The notes beneath the pieces are model-generated. The model had not been told where the DNA came from and made no database searches. It saw only the letters and a list, made by a program, of their open reading frames with translations. Of a DNA stretch of 64,000 nucleotides, positions 1 through 7,935 are shown one piece after another (within the stretch, counting starts at the first letter, position 1; each line of letters starts with the position of its first letter). Source of the stretch: [Empedobacter] haloabium (GTDB lineage: Bacteria > Pseudomonadota > Gammaproteobacteria > Burkholderiales > Burkholderiaceae_D); assembly GCA_008011715.2 (NCBI GenBank), contig CP136508.1, positions 2,604,001 through 2,668,000 on the forward strand. The letters are read 5' to 3'. Both the position numbers and the translations under genes were made by a program.

Positions 1-133
1 CCGACTGAGGATCACGCTTCAGGTATGCGGCGATGGTCGCAATGTCCCACAGGTCTACCGATAGCGGGATGGTTGGGCGTATCCGCTCGGCCAGCGCCGT
101 TGCAAGGCGTTCAATCAGGTCTGTTTCACTCAT
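1..133 (-). CDS. small helix-turn-helix (AlpA/excisionase-like) protein, partial
   Basis: Only the first 44 codons are in the window; the gene runs off the left edge. The start is supported by a GGAGA motif just upstream of the ATG at 133. The visible protein contains LWDIATIAAYLKRDPQS, the opening of a short winged-helix/MerR-like fold used by phage excisionase and AlpA-type proteins. It is the last visible gene of the leftward operon, where an excisionase would be expected beside the integrase. The family assignment rests on a partial sequence. Confidence 0.5.
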   Translation of the reverse strand, partial: MSETDLIERLATALAERIRPTIPLSVDLWDIATIAAYLKRDPQS

Positions 134-162
134 GCTCTTGTTCTCCAATTCGGGACTAGTTT

Positions 163-459
163 TCAGCGCGCCGGCGCGGCCAGCCGCACGGTGCAGACCT
201 GGCCCAGCTCGACGACGACGTTGCCGTCGCGGCGCTCGTACACGAACGTGACGGTGCCGTCGGCGTTGGTGTGGTAGCCGATCAGGCGATTCCCCAGGTC
301 GCGGACCAGAATCGTGATCTCGTCGGCGGTCAAGCCCATGGGGGCGTACCGGTTCTTGATCAGGTCGACGACGCGGGCGTTCTCCTCGGCGGTCAGGCCG
401 GCGCGGGCCGGCGCGGCGATGGCCAGGAGCAGGGCGCCGGTGGCGATCAGTTTTTGCAT
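163..459 (-). CDS. small exported protein of the leftward operon
   Basis: 98 residues. The start at 459 lies inside the end of the upstream gene (13-base overlap) and has a GGAGG-type site. Residues 1-20 form a clear Sec signal peptide (basic MQK, hydrophobic run, APARA cleavage site). The mature part of about 78 residues has one cysteine (Cys89) and no domain I recognise. A secreted or periplasmic protein from an early phage operon is unusual; a role in altering the envelope of the host is possible but not shown. Confidence 0.6.
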   Translation of the reverse strand: MQKLIATGALLLAIAAPARAGLTAEENARVVDLIKNRYAPMGLTADEITILVRDLGNRLIGYHTNADGTVTFVYERRDGNVVVELGQVCTVRLAAPAR

Positions 460-965
460 GGTTCCTCCGTTGCGTAGCGGATTTCGGTGACGTGACCCAC
501 GGGCATGCCCTGGCGCTTGAGCTGGTCCATCGCGTTCAGCAGCAGGCCGGTCAGCTCCGACATGCCCGGCCGCGGCTCGACGTCGAGTTCGTGCGTGCGG
601 CCCGCGCTGGTGATGCGCACCCGGACGGTGGCCGGCTTCTCTTCTGGCGCGGCAGCAGCGCGGATCACGGGCCGCTTCATGGTCATGATGGCGTTGGAGT
701 GAAATTCGCCGTCCACGCAATGCGCATCTACGTACATCGCTGCCTCGGAAAGCGCGCATTCCCATAGCTCGGCTGCCTCGCGGATGTCCTGCGCAACGTT
801 CCTTGCGCTGGCGCGGCGGGTGGCCTCCTGCCAAGCCTCCCATGGTGTCAGCACCAACTCTCCGCGCGGCCCCACCTTTACGTGGTCGGGCAGCTTCAGC
901 TCGGTGCGAACCCACGCCTCGAACTCCGCGCGCATTGCTGCGTCTTTGTCGTCAGCCGCCTGCAT
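447..965 (-). CDS. phage protein of unknown function
   Basis: 172 residues from the ATG at 965, chosen because a GAGAAGGGAG ribosome site stands in front of it; an in-frame ATG 24 bases upstream has none. The N-terminal half (AEFEAWVRTELKL... WEAWQEA) has the FExW...WxAWQ pattern common in accessory phage proteins of this kind, repeated in the gene at 3444-4286. The last 60 residues carry an acidic VRVRITSAG-type strand region. No catalytic motif is seen. Confidence 0.65.
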   Translation of the reverse strand: MQAADDKDAAMRAEFEAWVRTELKLPDHVKVGPRGELVLTPWEAWQEATRRASARNVAQDIREAAELWECALSEAAMYVDAHCVDGEFHSNAIMTMKRPVIRAAAAPEEKPATVRVRITSAGRTHELDVEPRPGMSELTGLLLNAMDQLKRQGMPVGHVTEIRYATEEPCKN

Positions 966-1083
966 AAATAACTCCCTTCTCGATAGCATCCACCACGATC
1001 TGATCGAACGTTCGGCCCTGGGCCAGCGCCCGGCAAGCCAGTGCGCACGTCACGTGCCACGGCAGGCTGAATTGAACGTCCAT
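952..1083 (-). CDS. small phage protein, 43 residues
   Basis: This short frame begins two bases after the stop of the upstream 336-residue gene and overlaps the start of the next gene by 14 bases, the tight spacing seen throughout this operon. The product is MDVQFSLPWHVT... ending in YAGG. The spacing supports translation; nothing in the sequence gives a function. Confidence 0.5.
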   Translation of the reverse strand: MDVQFSLPWHVTCALACRALAQGRTFDQIVVDAIEKGVIYAGG

Positions 1084-1085
1084 GA

Positions 1086-2096
1086 TCACGCACCCGCCTT
1101 TCCGGCCTGCTTGGCCGCGAGGGCGCGCAAAGCAGTTATGCAGGCATTGATGCCAATGGCTGTCGTACCGGTGAAGCGGTAGTTAGCCGACTGCGCGAGA
1201 ACTCCTTCGCACGCGGCAATGCATTCAGATACATCGCCCTGCGGCTGGCGCATTGCCAAGACGGTACGGCCGTATTCGTGCATCCTGGCGGGGCTGTAGG
1301 CGTCATTCTCACCTATGTACGTGTAGCTGATCACGTCCGGCGCAGGCAGCGCCGGCAGTTCCTGCACGGCTGCTGACGGATATTCGCTACGGTCGAATAG
1401 ATCATGAATCGCTTCATCTTCCGCCTGTTCCGCTGCGCTCACTGGTGAGCCCGCCGCCGAACCGACCCGTTCGGTGCCCGTTTCAGATTGCAGGATCAGG
1501 CCGGTGACATGCCATTTGTGCGCCAGCAGTTTTGCCACGTGACGCCGGTCGTCACCGCTGAATTCCCGCATCAACTCCAGCCACGCCTTGTACTCAGCGG
1601 CGGTAGCTGGTGCGCCCGCAGATGGGGGAAGCGTGGCGCGGGCCAATGCGTCCTGCAAGTCTTTCAAGCGGCAGGCTATGGCTGACATCGGCGTACTGCC
1701 TTCGCTCACCTTGATGCCGAAAATTTCGCACAGCTTCGACAGCTCGTCGCCATCAGCCGGCGCTCCGCTCACTGGTGCGGTAGCGGCGCCGAGATCACGC
1801 AGCGCTTCGAAGTCCTGCCAGCCTTGGGCGTACCCCTGGCCGTAGGCGTGTGTCTTTTCATCGGCCACGTGCTTGGTGATGTGGGCGACGAACTTGCCCA
1901 TGAATTCGAGGTAATTTTCGTACTCGCTGTTCACCAAAGCGCCGATGAATTCTTGAAACTCCGGCGTATCAATCGTCCCCGCATCCCCGGCAGTGGGGGC
2001 GGCGCTACGCGTGAAAGGGTGGCGGCAGCCCATGCAGCGCTTGTCGGGGTCGGTTTCGCCGCAGCCGCCGCAAGGTTCGATGTTTTCGTTGTTCAT
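1086..2096 (-). CDS. phage protein with N-terminal zinc-ribbon-like cysteines
   Basis: 336 residues. The first 25 residues hold two CxxC pairs (CGGCGE, CMGC) that would make a small zinc ribbon. The rest is acidic and alanine-rich, probably helical, without a family I recognise. An AAGGGAAC site precedes the ATG. It lies between small unknown genes of the leftward operon. Confidence 0.6.
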   Translation of the reverse strand: MNNENIEPCGGCGETDPDKRCMGCRHPFTRSAAPTAGDAGTIDTPEFQEFIGALVNSEYENYLEFMGKFVAHITKHVADEKTHAYGQGYAQGWQDFEALRDLGAATAPVSGAPADGDELSKLCEIFGIKVSEGSTPMSAIACRLKDLQDALARATLPPSAGAPATAAEYKAWLELMREFSGDDRRHVAKLLAHKWHVTGLILQSETGTERVGSAAGSPVSAAEQAEDEAIHDLFDRSEYPSAAVQELPALPAPDVISYTYIGENDAYSPARMHEYGRTVLAMRQPQGDVSECIAACEGVLAQSANYRFTGTTAIGINACITALRALAAKQAGKAGA

Positions 2097-2111
2097 TTTG
2101 TCTTGTTCCCT

Positions 2112-2342
2112 TCAATTGAAAACTTCGTTTTCTGGGTTATGCCGCACAGGGCGGGCAAGGCCAAGTTTTCTCACGCAGCCCGGACAGTAGTCTTTTCCTT
2201 TTACAAGAATCCAACCTTCGCGTGGAGAGTGTTCATTCCGTGCCTGCGCTTTTGTTGGAGGCCGTGAGCAGGTAACGCCGTGCGTCCATTGACTGCAATC
2301 GTCGCCATCACAGAACACGTCTGCTGTGTATGCAATGCTCAT
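2112..2342 (-). CDS. small cysteine-rich phage protein
   Basis: 76 residues. The ATG at 2342 is preferred over a GTG one codon upstream because GGAGG sits four bases before the GTG-ATG pair, and the frame overlaps the stop of the upstream gene. Cysteines (CDGDDC near the start, CPGC near residues 53-56) suggest one zinc site. The overall form, with TxxxTC and GWxxxKGKDYCPGC, resembles a widespread small phage zinc protein of unknown role. Confidence 0.6.
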   Translation of the reverse strand: MSIAYTADVFCDGDDCSQWTHGVTCSRPPTKAQARNEHSPREGWILVKGKDYCPGCVRKLGLARPVRHNPENEVFN

Positions 2343-3169
2343 CACCCCTCCGTGCTAGTCGTGGCGGAAGCGATAGCGGCGCGGAGCTGCAACACGATCT
2401 GTCGGGCGTCCCACATTCCGTTCTTCAGTTCGGGGTTGTTGACGATCCGGACGCGCTTTTCCTCAATCGCTGCTGCCGCCTCTTCAAGCGCCGCATCCCG
2501 CGCATCGCCCTCTGCCTGCTGGGCGGGTGCTGGGGTGGCGAGGATCGAGACAGCGCGCGCGTAGACCTTCTTGATGGTGTCCCACGTCACGGGAACCTTG
2601 CGCGATTCGACGCCCGATCCGCCGCATACCTCGCAGTCATCGCAGATTTCGCCAACCTCGGCGCATTCCTGGCAATCCATGTCAAATTCTTCGTTGAACT
2701 CGCCGGACAGCGCGCCCTTTGCGCCGTTCTCGGCGGTCAGGCGAGCAGGCATCAGCACGTAATCAGGCTTCGCCACCGGCTCGCTCGGCGCTGCCTGGGT
2801 GACGGCGGGGGCGGTGGCAATGGCAGCCGCGATCCCGCGCACCAGATCCTGTCGCGCTGCCTGCGTTTTCGCCTCGTACTCCCGGCAACGCTTCATGCTG
2901 GCATTCTCACCTTCGCCGTAGATCAGCTCACTGGAAAGAGCATTGGCGAAGCGAGACAGCAGCTTTGTCAGCTCGCCCAGCAGCTCGCTCGGCGCTGCTT
3001 GTGGTGCTGGAGTGACGCGGGCCAGCCGTGCAATGTCGGTCAGCAGGTCGTCCAGCATGGCAACGTCGCTTTCGTCCTTCGTGGCGAACACGTATTCGTT
3101 GCCGGTCCACTTGCCGCCAGCGCGGACGAGTTCCTGCGCTTCGTCGATTCGTTCGTTCAGTTCGCTCAT
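2342..3169 (-). CDS. phage protein with central cysteine cluster
   Basis: 275 residues. The N-terminal third is helical and leucine-rich. Near residues 165-185 there is a cluster CQECAEVGEICDDCEVCGGSG, which resembles a DnaJ-type or rubredoxin-like zinc module. The C-terminal part contains an AAxxIEEKRVRI helix. The start ATG overlaps the upstream stop (ATGA). It probably belongs to the mosaic Ea22-like accessory proteins that fill this part of lambdoid operons; its role is unknown. Confidence 0.6.
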   Translation of the reverse strand: MSELNERIDEAQELVRAGGKWTGNEYVFATKDESDVAMLDDLLTDIARLARVTPAPQAAPSELLGELTKLLSRFANALSSELIYGEGENASMKRCREYEAKTQAARQDLVRGIAAAIATAPAVTQAAPSEPVAKPDYVLMPARLTAENGAKGALSGEFNEEFDMDCQECAEVGEICDDCEVCGGSGVESRKVPVTWDTIKKVYARAVSILATPAPAQQAEGDARDAALEEAAAAIEEKRVRIVNNPELKNGMWDARQIVLQLRAAIASATTSTEG

Positions 3170-3447
3170 GGCTTCTCGCTTTCGGTTTGGGTGGTGGCGC
3201 GGAACGCGGCGACATGCAGGCGGGCCATGCGGCGAACCATCTTGTCGAACCGCGCATCACCTGAGTGGTGGATGCACGAGAGGCCCGGATAGACCATCGC
3301 GCCGCCGAAATCGTATTCCGCGCGCTCGCATTGGCACGGGTAGCGCTTGCGCACGGCTGCGGCTGCCTCGCGCCTGGCTGCGGCTTTGAGCGTGAGCCAG
3401 CGCCGGCCGCCGCCGTGATAGACCGTGACGGTTTCGGCCCGGATCAT
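3166..3447 (-). CDS. small phage protein, unknown
   Basis: 93 residues from ATG 3447. That start overlaps the upstream stop as ATGA and the gene ends in an ATGA overlap with the next one, which fixes both ends. The product is very basic in the first half (GGGRRWLTLKAAARREAAAAVRKRYPCQC) and has a CxC plus a later CIHH pair. A nucleic acid or metal role is possible but unsupported. Confidence 0.65.
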   Translation of the reverse strand: MIRAETVTVYHGGGRRWLTLKAAARREAAAAVRKRYPCQCERAEYDFGGAMVYPGLSCIHHSGDARFDKMVRRMARLHVAAFRATTQTESEKP

Positions 3448-4286
3448 TTCGACGCCCCAGGTGCAGGAGCGGCAGGGCGTTCCGGGAGCGGCATCCAGTG
3501 CGTGACCTTTTCGACGGTCATCTGGTCGTATTCGCCGTCGTAGCATGCCCACGTGCCGTCATCGCGTGCATGCCCAAACCCTGTGCCCTTCATGCCCATA
3601 AGCGTTTCGCCGTAGATCAGAACTGTGTTCGATACATCGCAGCCGCTCGATGTGCACTCGTGCATACACTCTGGCAGCCGCTCATCCACGCTGACCCACC
3701 CGGCCGGCACAGCGGCGGCTACGGGCGCAGCAGGGGCGGCAAAGACCGGGAATGCGGGCGTGCCGTCGTCGCTCGTTTCACCCTTCTCGCAAACCTCGTA
3801 CCCTTCTTCGTGTCCGATATTTCCATGCCCCTCGTTAATCTGGCGCGCCCACCAGCGGAGATACGTAATCGGTTCGGCAGGCACCGCCACGGGCGCGGCC
3901 TGGGCCAGCACGGCGCGGGCTTGCCACGCCGCCCATTTCGCGGCGATACGGTTATCCGTGTAGACGCCGTTGTGCGATTGGCGGAAGTGCGTGCCGGGCC
4001 GTGTATGGGTGCGCTTCGCCCACGCCTCAAAAGCTGCGCGCTCGTCGGACACTTCTGCCTTCGGTGCGCTTGCAGCGGCGCGGAGGGCGGTCAGCTCGGA
4101 CAGCAGCGCCTTGATCACGGCAGGGTTGGCGGCGGCGATGTAGAGCTTGTCAGCATGCGCGGCCCAGGCTGGCGACAGGACTTCCTGCTTCACGGTGTCC
4201 ATCACACTGCCGTATTTGCTGAGAATCCACGGCCCTGGCGTCGCCGCTTCGGCCAGCTTAAGCAATTCGTCGTAGTTGTTCGTCAT
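3444..4286 (-). CDS. Ea22-like / DUF551 mosaic phage protein
   Basis: 280 residues. The N-terminus (LLKLAEAATPGPW) is the start seen in Ea22-like proteins of lambdoid phages. A middle part has FEAWAKRTH...WAAWQAR. The C-terminal 80 residues are a DUF551 module: GWVSVDERLP, then a variable loop, then VTHWMPLPERP. Such proteins are modular and non-essential in known phages, and no biochemical activity is established. It overlaps both neighbours by four bases. Confidence 0.75.
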   Translation of the reverse strand: MTNNYDELLKLAEAATPGPWILSKYGSVMDTVKQEVLSPAWAAHADKLYIAAANPAVIKALLSELTALRAAASAPKAEVSDERAAFEAWAKRTHTRPGTHFRQSHNGVYTDNRIAAKWAAWQARAVLAQAAPVAVPAEPITYLRWWARQINEGHGNIGHEEGYEVCEKGETSDDGTPAFPVFAAPAAPVAAAVPAGWVSVDERLPECMHECTSSGCDVSNTVLIYGETLMGMKGTGFGHARDDGTWACYDGEYDQMTVEKVTHWMPLPERPAAPAPGASK

Positions 4287-4597
4287 GGTGTCTCTCGTTC
4301 AGGTTGTTGTGCGGCGCCGAACATGCGCGCCTCGATTTCAGGGGTCAGGCCGTGTACGCGTTCGAATGGCTTGGGCGGTCGATAGTCGGGCTGATCCTCC
4401 AGCCACCACTCGGCCAAAATGCCGATCGGGATGCGCGTTCGCTCGTGAATGCGGCGCAGCGTCTTCATCGTCACCTGTTTGCCTCGCCGCATATGCCAGA
4501 CCATCGAGCCGTGAAATCCGATGTCCTTCCCGAGCTGGCACATCGATGCCGCGCCCAGGACGTCGGTCAGGCGCTTGACGAGCGTGGCGTTGGTCAC
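4283..4597 (-). CDS. small helix-turn-helix-like phage protein
   Basis: 104 residues from a GTG at 4597 that overlaps the upstream stop (GTGA) and has a GGAGG site. Residues 4-50 look like a Cro/C1-type helix-turn-helix (LVKRLTDVLGAASMCQLGKDIGF, then HMRRGKQVTMKTLRRI). A following WWLEDQPDYRPPKPF segment is typical of short phage regulators. It may bind DNA; its target cannot be inferred. Confidence 0.6.
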   Translation of the reverse strand: MTNATLVKRLTDVLGAASMCQLGKDIGFHGSMVWHMRRGKQVTMKTLRRIHERTRIPIGILAEWWLEDQPDYRPPKPFERVHGLTPEIEARMFGAAQQPERETP

Positions 4598-4779
4598 TGG
4601 TCGTCCTCCTGCGCCCGCTCCAGCAGCGCCGGCAAGTCGTTCACCGGGCCCGCCAGCACGACCTGGTCGCTGTCCGGCATGTGCACGCAGATCGCGCTGC
4701 AGTTCGCGTGGTCGATGAGGGCGCGCGCTGCGCGGATCACGTCGGCTTTCAGGCGTTCTTCTTCGGTCATTCCGGTCAT
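4594..4779 (-). CDS. small phage protein, unknown
   Basis: 61 residues with four-base overlaps at both ends, so the limits are firm. An N-terminal helix (EEERLKADVIRAARALIDHA) is followed by a short strand region with two cysteines (CSAICVHMPD). No family recognised. Confidence 0.6.
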   Translation of the reverse strand: MTGMTEEERLKADVIRAARALIDHANCSAICVHMPDSDQVVLAGPVNDLPALLERAQEDDQ

Positions 4780-5051
4780 GCCAGGTCTCCAATCAGGTCA
4801 AGCTGTCTCGGGTCGGTGGCCGTCGCCACGTAAATCACGACGTCGCCAAACTGGTCGGGCGCGTCGCAATCCCGCAATCCGCGCTTCACTGCTTCGGTCG
4901 CCGCCGTGTTGCATATCGCCGCTGTCTGCTTGTCGAACATGCAGCCCCTACAGTTCAAGCCGGCGTTCTCGTCATCGTCAACCTGCGCGCGTTCCAGCTG
5001 GGCAAACTGAACGCGGGTCGGGTCGATGACGTCACGCGTGCGCCGCTTCAT
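4776..5051 (-). CDS. small cysteine-containing phage protein
   Basis: 91 residues from ATG 5051, inside the end of ninB (20-base overlap). An ATG 33 bases upstream is also possible. It holds the pattern CRGCMF...AICNTA...RGLRDCD...VIYV, which I recognise as a recurring small phage protein with four conserved cysteines, probably a metal site. The role is unknown. It follows ninB in the recombination operon. Confidence 0.6.
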   Translation of the reverse strand: MKRRTRDVIDPTRVQFAQLERAQVDDDENAGLNCRGCMFDKQTAAICNTAATEAVKRGLRDCDAPDQFGDVVIYVATATDPRQLDLIGDLA

Positions 5052-5457
5052 CCTGGCGGCTCGTGGCCGAAAGGCGAACGCCATGCATCGCGCAGAAGGC
5101 CAGGGCGTACTCGATCAGGCTCGCGCTGCGCGCTTTCGACATATCTGCCGTACTCTCGCGCAGGTTCACCAGCTCGCCTTCTAGACCCGACACTATCTCG
5201 CTGCCCTGTTGCGTTGCGATGGCATGGCCCGAAACAAGCAGCACTTTCCACTGCTCCAACGTTCGGCGCTTCCCGGCGAACAGCACCTCGGACTTAGCAA
5301 GGTCGCCGGCAATAGCGTGGAACTTGGCGTTCTGCGCCAGGTTGCGCTTTGGCTCCGAGAACGTGACTTTCCAGCCGTCGGGCGCGTTGTAGGCAAAGTG
5401 CGCGGCGCCGGCCCTGGCCTGACGATGGTTCAGGAAGAAGGTGCGCTTCTCGGTCAT
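5032..5457 (-). CDS. ninB: NinB-like recombination mediator
   Basis: 141 residues, the usual size of NinB/Orf. The family signature is present: PKRNLAQNAKFHAIAGDLA near residue 40, then the WKVLLVSGH segment. In lambda the protein (Orf) binds single-stranded DNA and SSB and helps annealing, standing in for RecFOR. It sits downstream of bet and exo, as a third recombination function. The start overlaps the stop of the 56-residue gene. Confidence 0.85.
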   Translation of the reverse strand: MTEKRTFFLNHRQARAGAAHFAYNAPDGWKVTFSEPKRNLAQNAKFHAIAGDLAKSEVLFAGKRRTLEQWKVLLVSGHAIATQQGSEIVSGLEGELVNLRESTADMSKARSASLIEYALAFCAMHGVRLSATSRQDEAAHA

Positions 5458-5624
5458 GGCGCCACCTCGCGGCGCACGGCAACGTAGTCCATGCAGATCA
5501 GCCGGGCGATGATCATCAGCGGGTCGATGTCGAATGCCTCGACGAGCGCGTCGACGATTTGCACGTCGGTGGGTGCGAACGCCAGCGCGTCGGCGGCGTC
5601 GGCCAGGGTTGCGTGGTCTTTCAT
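5454..5624 (-). CDS. small phage protein between exo and ninB
   Basis: 56 residues. Both ends form ATGA overlaps (with exo upstream and ninB downstream), which strongly supports translation. The product (MKDHATLADAADAL... FDIDPLMIIARLICMDYVAVRREV) is helical and acidic. No function can be given. Confidence 0.7.
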   Translation of the reverse strand: MKDHATLADAADALAFAPTDVQIVDALVEAFDIDPLMIIARLICMDYVAVRREVAP

Positions 5625-6268
5625 GCGGCCTCCCGGAAGGACAGGAACATTTGCACTTTGCTTTCGACCTCGGCCAGGAACGCGAGCACGGCCGGCGTCA
5701 GGGTCTTGCTGATGTAGTCCTCATCGCGCTCGATGCGCTGGCGGTACAGCTTCAGGTGCTCGGCGCCGATCTGCATGCGCGGGTCGTACGAGCAGAAGTC
5801 CACCCAGTCCAGGCCCAGCACCCAAATCTGCCCCTGCACCTGCGGCGTGTGGTGCTCTGGCATGCCGGTTTCCCAGGTCTGCAGGTGGATCGCGCTGTTG
5901 TGCGGGCACTTGATTTCGATGGCGCCGTGCGCGCCCACCAGGCCGTCGGACGACGCCCCCACCCAGGCGTGCGCCGGGTGCTTGGCAAAGCCCACCTCGC
6001 GCACGATGGCGCCGGTCAGCTCTTCGTAGGCCAGGCGCGCATACGGCTCGGCCTCGGTGCCCCACTGCATGGCGTAGCTGCTGGGCGTCTGCACGGGCTC
6101 ACCGGTGATGCGCTCGACGACCAGGCGCATGAGGTAGTCCTCGCGCGCCTTCAGCGGCTGACCGTTGCGGCCGGTCGCCAGGATGTCGGCAAAGCAGGAT
6201 GCGGTGGCATGGCCGGCGCGCTCCCGCAGCCAGTCGGCGCCGCCCTGGTTGGATTGGCGTTCAAGCAT
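5621..6268 (-). CDS. exo: YqaJ-type / lambda Exo-like 5'-3' exonuclease
   Basis: 215 residues, typical for phage exonucleases of the PD-(D/E)xK fold. Visible active-site elements are Glu72/Glu74 in WGTEAEP, Asp108 in GASSDGLVG, Glu118 and Lys120 in IEIKCP, and Gln143/Gln145 in QVQGQ. It would resect double-stranded ends and pass the strand to the Bet annealase encoded just upstream (eight-base overlap). GGAGGTGAGCG precedes the ATG. Confidence 0.92.
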   Translation of the reverse strand: MLERQSNQGGADWLRERAGHATASCFADILATGRNGQPLKAREDYLMRLVVERITGEPVQTPSSYAMQWGTEAEPYARLAYEELTGAIVREVGFAKHPAHAWVGASSDGLVGAHGAIEIKCPHNSAIHLQTWETGMPEHHTPQVQGQIWVLGLDWVDFCSYDPRMQIGAEHLKLYRQRIERDEDYISKTLTPAVLAFLAEVESKVQMFLSFREAA

Positions 6269-7019
6269 CGCTCACCTCCACGTCGGTGACGTTCGCCGCG
6301 CTGGCGAGGGCCTTCAGCGCATTCAGGTGGCCGGCCAGTGCCTTGCGCTGCTCCTTCGTGATCGCAAACCATTTCTCTTCGAGCGCGGCCGTGCCCTTCG
6401 CGGCGATCGTCTCCAGCTCCGCCAGCAGCGTCGTATCGTCCGCGGTGAGTTCGGTGCTTATGGTCTGCTCGGCCGTCGTGGCCGCGCTCTGGCGCGTCGG
6501 CGCCGGGGTCACATCGACGATGCGCTCGGCCTCGTCCTGGTCGTAGATACCGACAAAGCCGAAGGCCAGACGCGCACATTGGATCATGGCCTTGTGGCGC
6601 AGCATGCGTTTCGGGTGCGACTGCCACGGTGCGACAGGGCGCTTGCACTCGGACAGGTATTCAGTGACCCGCACAGGGCGGGTGCGGTCCTTGCGGTACA
6701 TGATGCAGGTGCACGACTCGTTGTCCTGCTCAAAATCCATGCCGTCGAACTGCGGATGCGAGTTTATGATGCGCGACCAGCCGTCTACGCCTACCACGGG
6801 CACGATGCCGTTGTTCTTGTCCGGGAAGGCGTAGATTTCCTTCGTCCACGGGTTCAGCGTGTACTGGTTCGCCACGATCAACAGCGCCGTCATCTGCGCG
6901 TCCGACACCTGGCCCTTGAACGCCGTCGCCTTGAGAACGTTCACCAGGTCTTCCGACTCGGGGATATTGAAGATGCCGGCCAGCTTCGAGGCCTGCTGCA
7001 CTACGAGAGAATTGCTCAC
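6261..7019 (-). CDS. bet: Bet/RecT single-strand annealing protein
   Basis: 252 residues from a GTG at 7019 with an AAAGG site; a longer in-frame extension has no ribosome site. The N-terminal 190 residues match the RecT/Redbeta family: LLIVANQYTLNPWTKEIYAFP, VVGVDGWSRIINSHPQFDG, and PKRMLRHKAMIQCARLAFGF. It anneals complementary single strands during phage recombination and works with the exonuclease that follows. The C-terminal 60 residues form a variable acidic tail. Confidence 0.93.
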   Translation of the reverse strand: MSNSLVVQQASKLAGIFNIPESEDLVNVLKATAFKGQVSDAQMTALLIVANQYTLNPWTKEIYAFPDKNNGIVPVVGVDGWSRIINSHPQFDGMDFEQDNESCTCIMYRKDRTRPVRVTEYLSECKRPVAPWQSHPKRMLRHKAMIQCARLAFGFVGIYDQDEAERIVDVTPAPTRQSAATTAEQTISTELTADDTTLLAELETIAAKGTAALEEKWFAITKEQRKALAGHLNALKALASAANVTDVEVSDA

Positions 7020-7069
7020 GATGTTGCCTTTCTGCCGAGACTCTGCCGGCGTGGTGGTGAATGGTTGAA

Positions 7070-7174
7070 TCAGAAGCCCTTGCGGTACAGAGTGACCGCG
7101 CGCTTGACGGCGCCGACCGGGCCCAGGCCCACACGGCAACCGAACTGGTATTGCTTGACGAGGAAGCGGATCAC
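7070..7174 (-). CDS. 34-residue basic phage peptide
   Basis: A GTG start at 7174 overlaps the upstream stop (GTGA) and AAGGAG lies nine bases before it. The product (MIRFLVKQYQFGCRV...LYRKGF) is strongly basic. Tight coupling to the 87-residue gene supports expression; function unknown. Confidence 0.5.
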   Translation of the reverse strand: MIRFLVKQYQFGCRVGLGPVGAVKRAVTLYRKGF

Positions 7175-7434
7175 GCGAGTTCTCCTTGAATTTTCGTGGC
7201 CTTGTTGGTGAGCCGGACGTGGTGACGGTGCGCCCGGGCCAGCTCGCGGCCCGTGACTTCCTGCGCCAGGGCCAGCAGCCAAATCAGCTGATCCCAGGGC
7301 GCCACCTGCACGGCGATCAGGTACAGCCGGGCCGGCGCCATCGCCCGGCGCATGACACGCGCTACGCGGGCTGCGGTTACTGCACGCTCGTGGTGCTCGA
7401 AACTGCCAAGTGCTGCGATGTGCTTGCGTGTCAT
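7171..7434 (-). CDS. small phage protein, unknown
   Basis: 87 residues with a GGAGCAGACC site before ATG 7434. It is rich in arginine and alanine at first (RAVTAARVARVMRRAMAPARLYL), then has a hydrophobic amphipathic helix (DQLIWLLALAQEVTGRELA). No known domain. Confidence 0.55.
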   Translation of the reverse strand: MTRKHIAALGSFEHHERAVTAARVARVMRRAMAPARLYLIAVQVAPWDQLIWLLALAQEVTGRELARAHRHHVRLTNKATKIQGELA

Positions 7435-7458
7435 GGTCTGCTCCGTTCGGTCAGGTGG

Positions 7459-7527
7459 TCAGAAGGCCCAGCGCGGCGCGCCGAGTGCCAGCAGAATTAC
7501 GATCAGGGCGATGGCTTGGATGCTCAT
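7459..7527 (-). CDS. 22-residue membrane peptide
   Basis: The frame starts at an ATG that overlaps the upstream stop as ATGA, just like its neighbours. It encodes MSIQAIALIVILLALGAPRW-A-F, a single hydrophobic segment with almost nothing outside it. Small one-helix proteins are frequent in phage early operons, but this one is supported only by the overlap and composition. Confidence 0.45.
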   Translation of the reverse strand: MSIQAIALIVILLALGAPRWAF

Positions 7528-7859
7528 GCGGCACCCGCTGCGTCCAGGGCTTCGCGGGCAATGGCGTGAACGTTCCAGTCGATGCCGTGCGGACTGCCGA
7601 CGATCGCTTGCGGGTTCATGCCGTACTGCGGCTTCGTGGCCAGGATCGTCTGCAGGGCCGCGACGAGGTGGTCATGGGCATTGCAGGCGCGGACGATGAA
7701 CTCGGCGTTGGCGTGCATTTCTTCCTTTCGCTCTGGCCACTCGAAACGAGAACACAGCACGCTTGCCGTGTTCAGGTTGGGGCCGTCTTGAATGTCGAAA
7801 AAGCCATCGGGCTGGAGATTTGCGTACCACGGCGTCGGCGTGTGCTTGCTGGTGTCCAT
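7524..7859 (-). CDS. phage protein of the HTPTPW family, unknown role
   Basis: 111 residues from ATG 7859, which has an AGGGAGAAGAGG site; longer in-frame starts lack one. The pattern HTPTPWY...DGP...NAEFIVRACNAHDHLVAAL is found in many phage and prophage proteins of this size. Its activity is not known. Confidence 0.7.
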   Translation of the reverse strand: MDTSKHTPTPWYANLQPDGFFDIQDGPNLNTASVLCSRFEWPERKEEMHANAEFIVRACNAHDHLVAALQTILATKPQYGMNPQAIVGSPHGIDWNVHAIAREALDAAGAA

Positions 7860-7935
7860 CCTCTTCTCCCTGTGTTGGGCCGGCGCGGCCGGCGGTTGTT
7901 GTTGGCGCCCCGTGAGGTGGGGCGGCCCGGTTCGA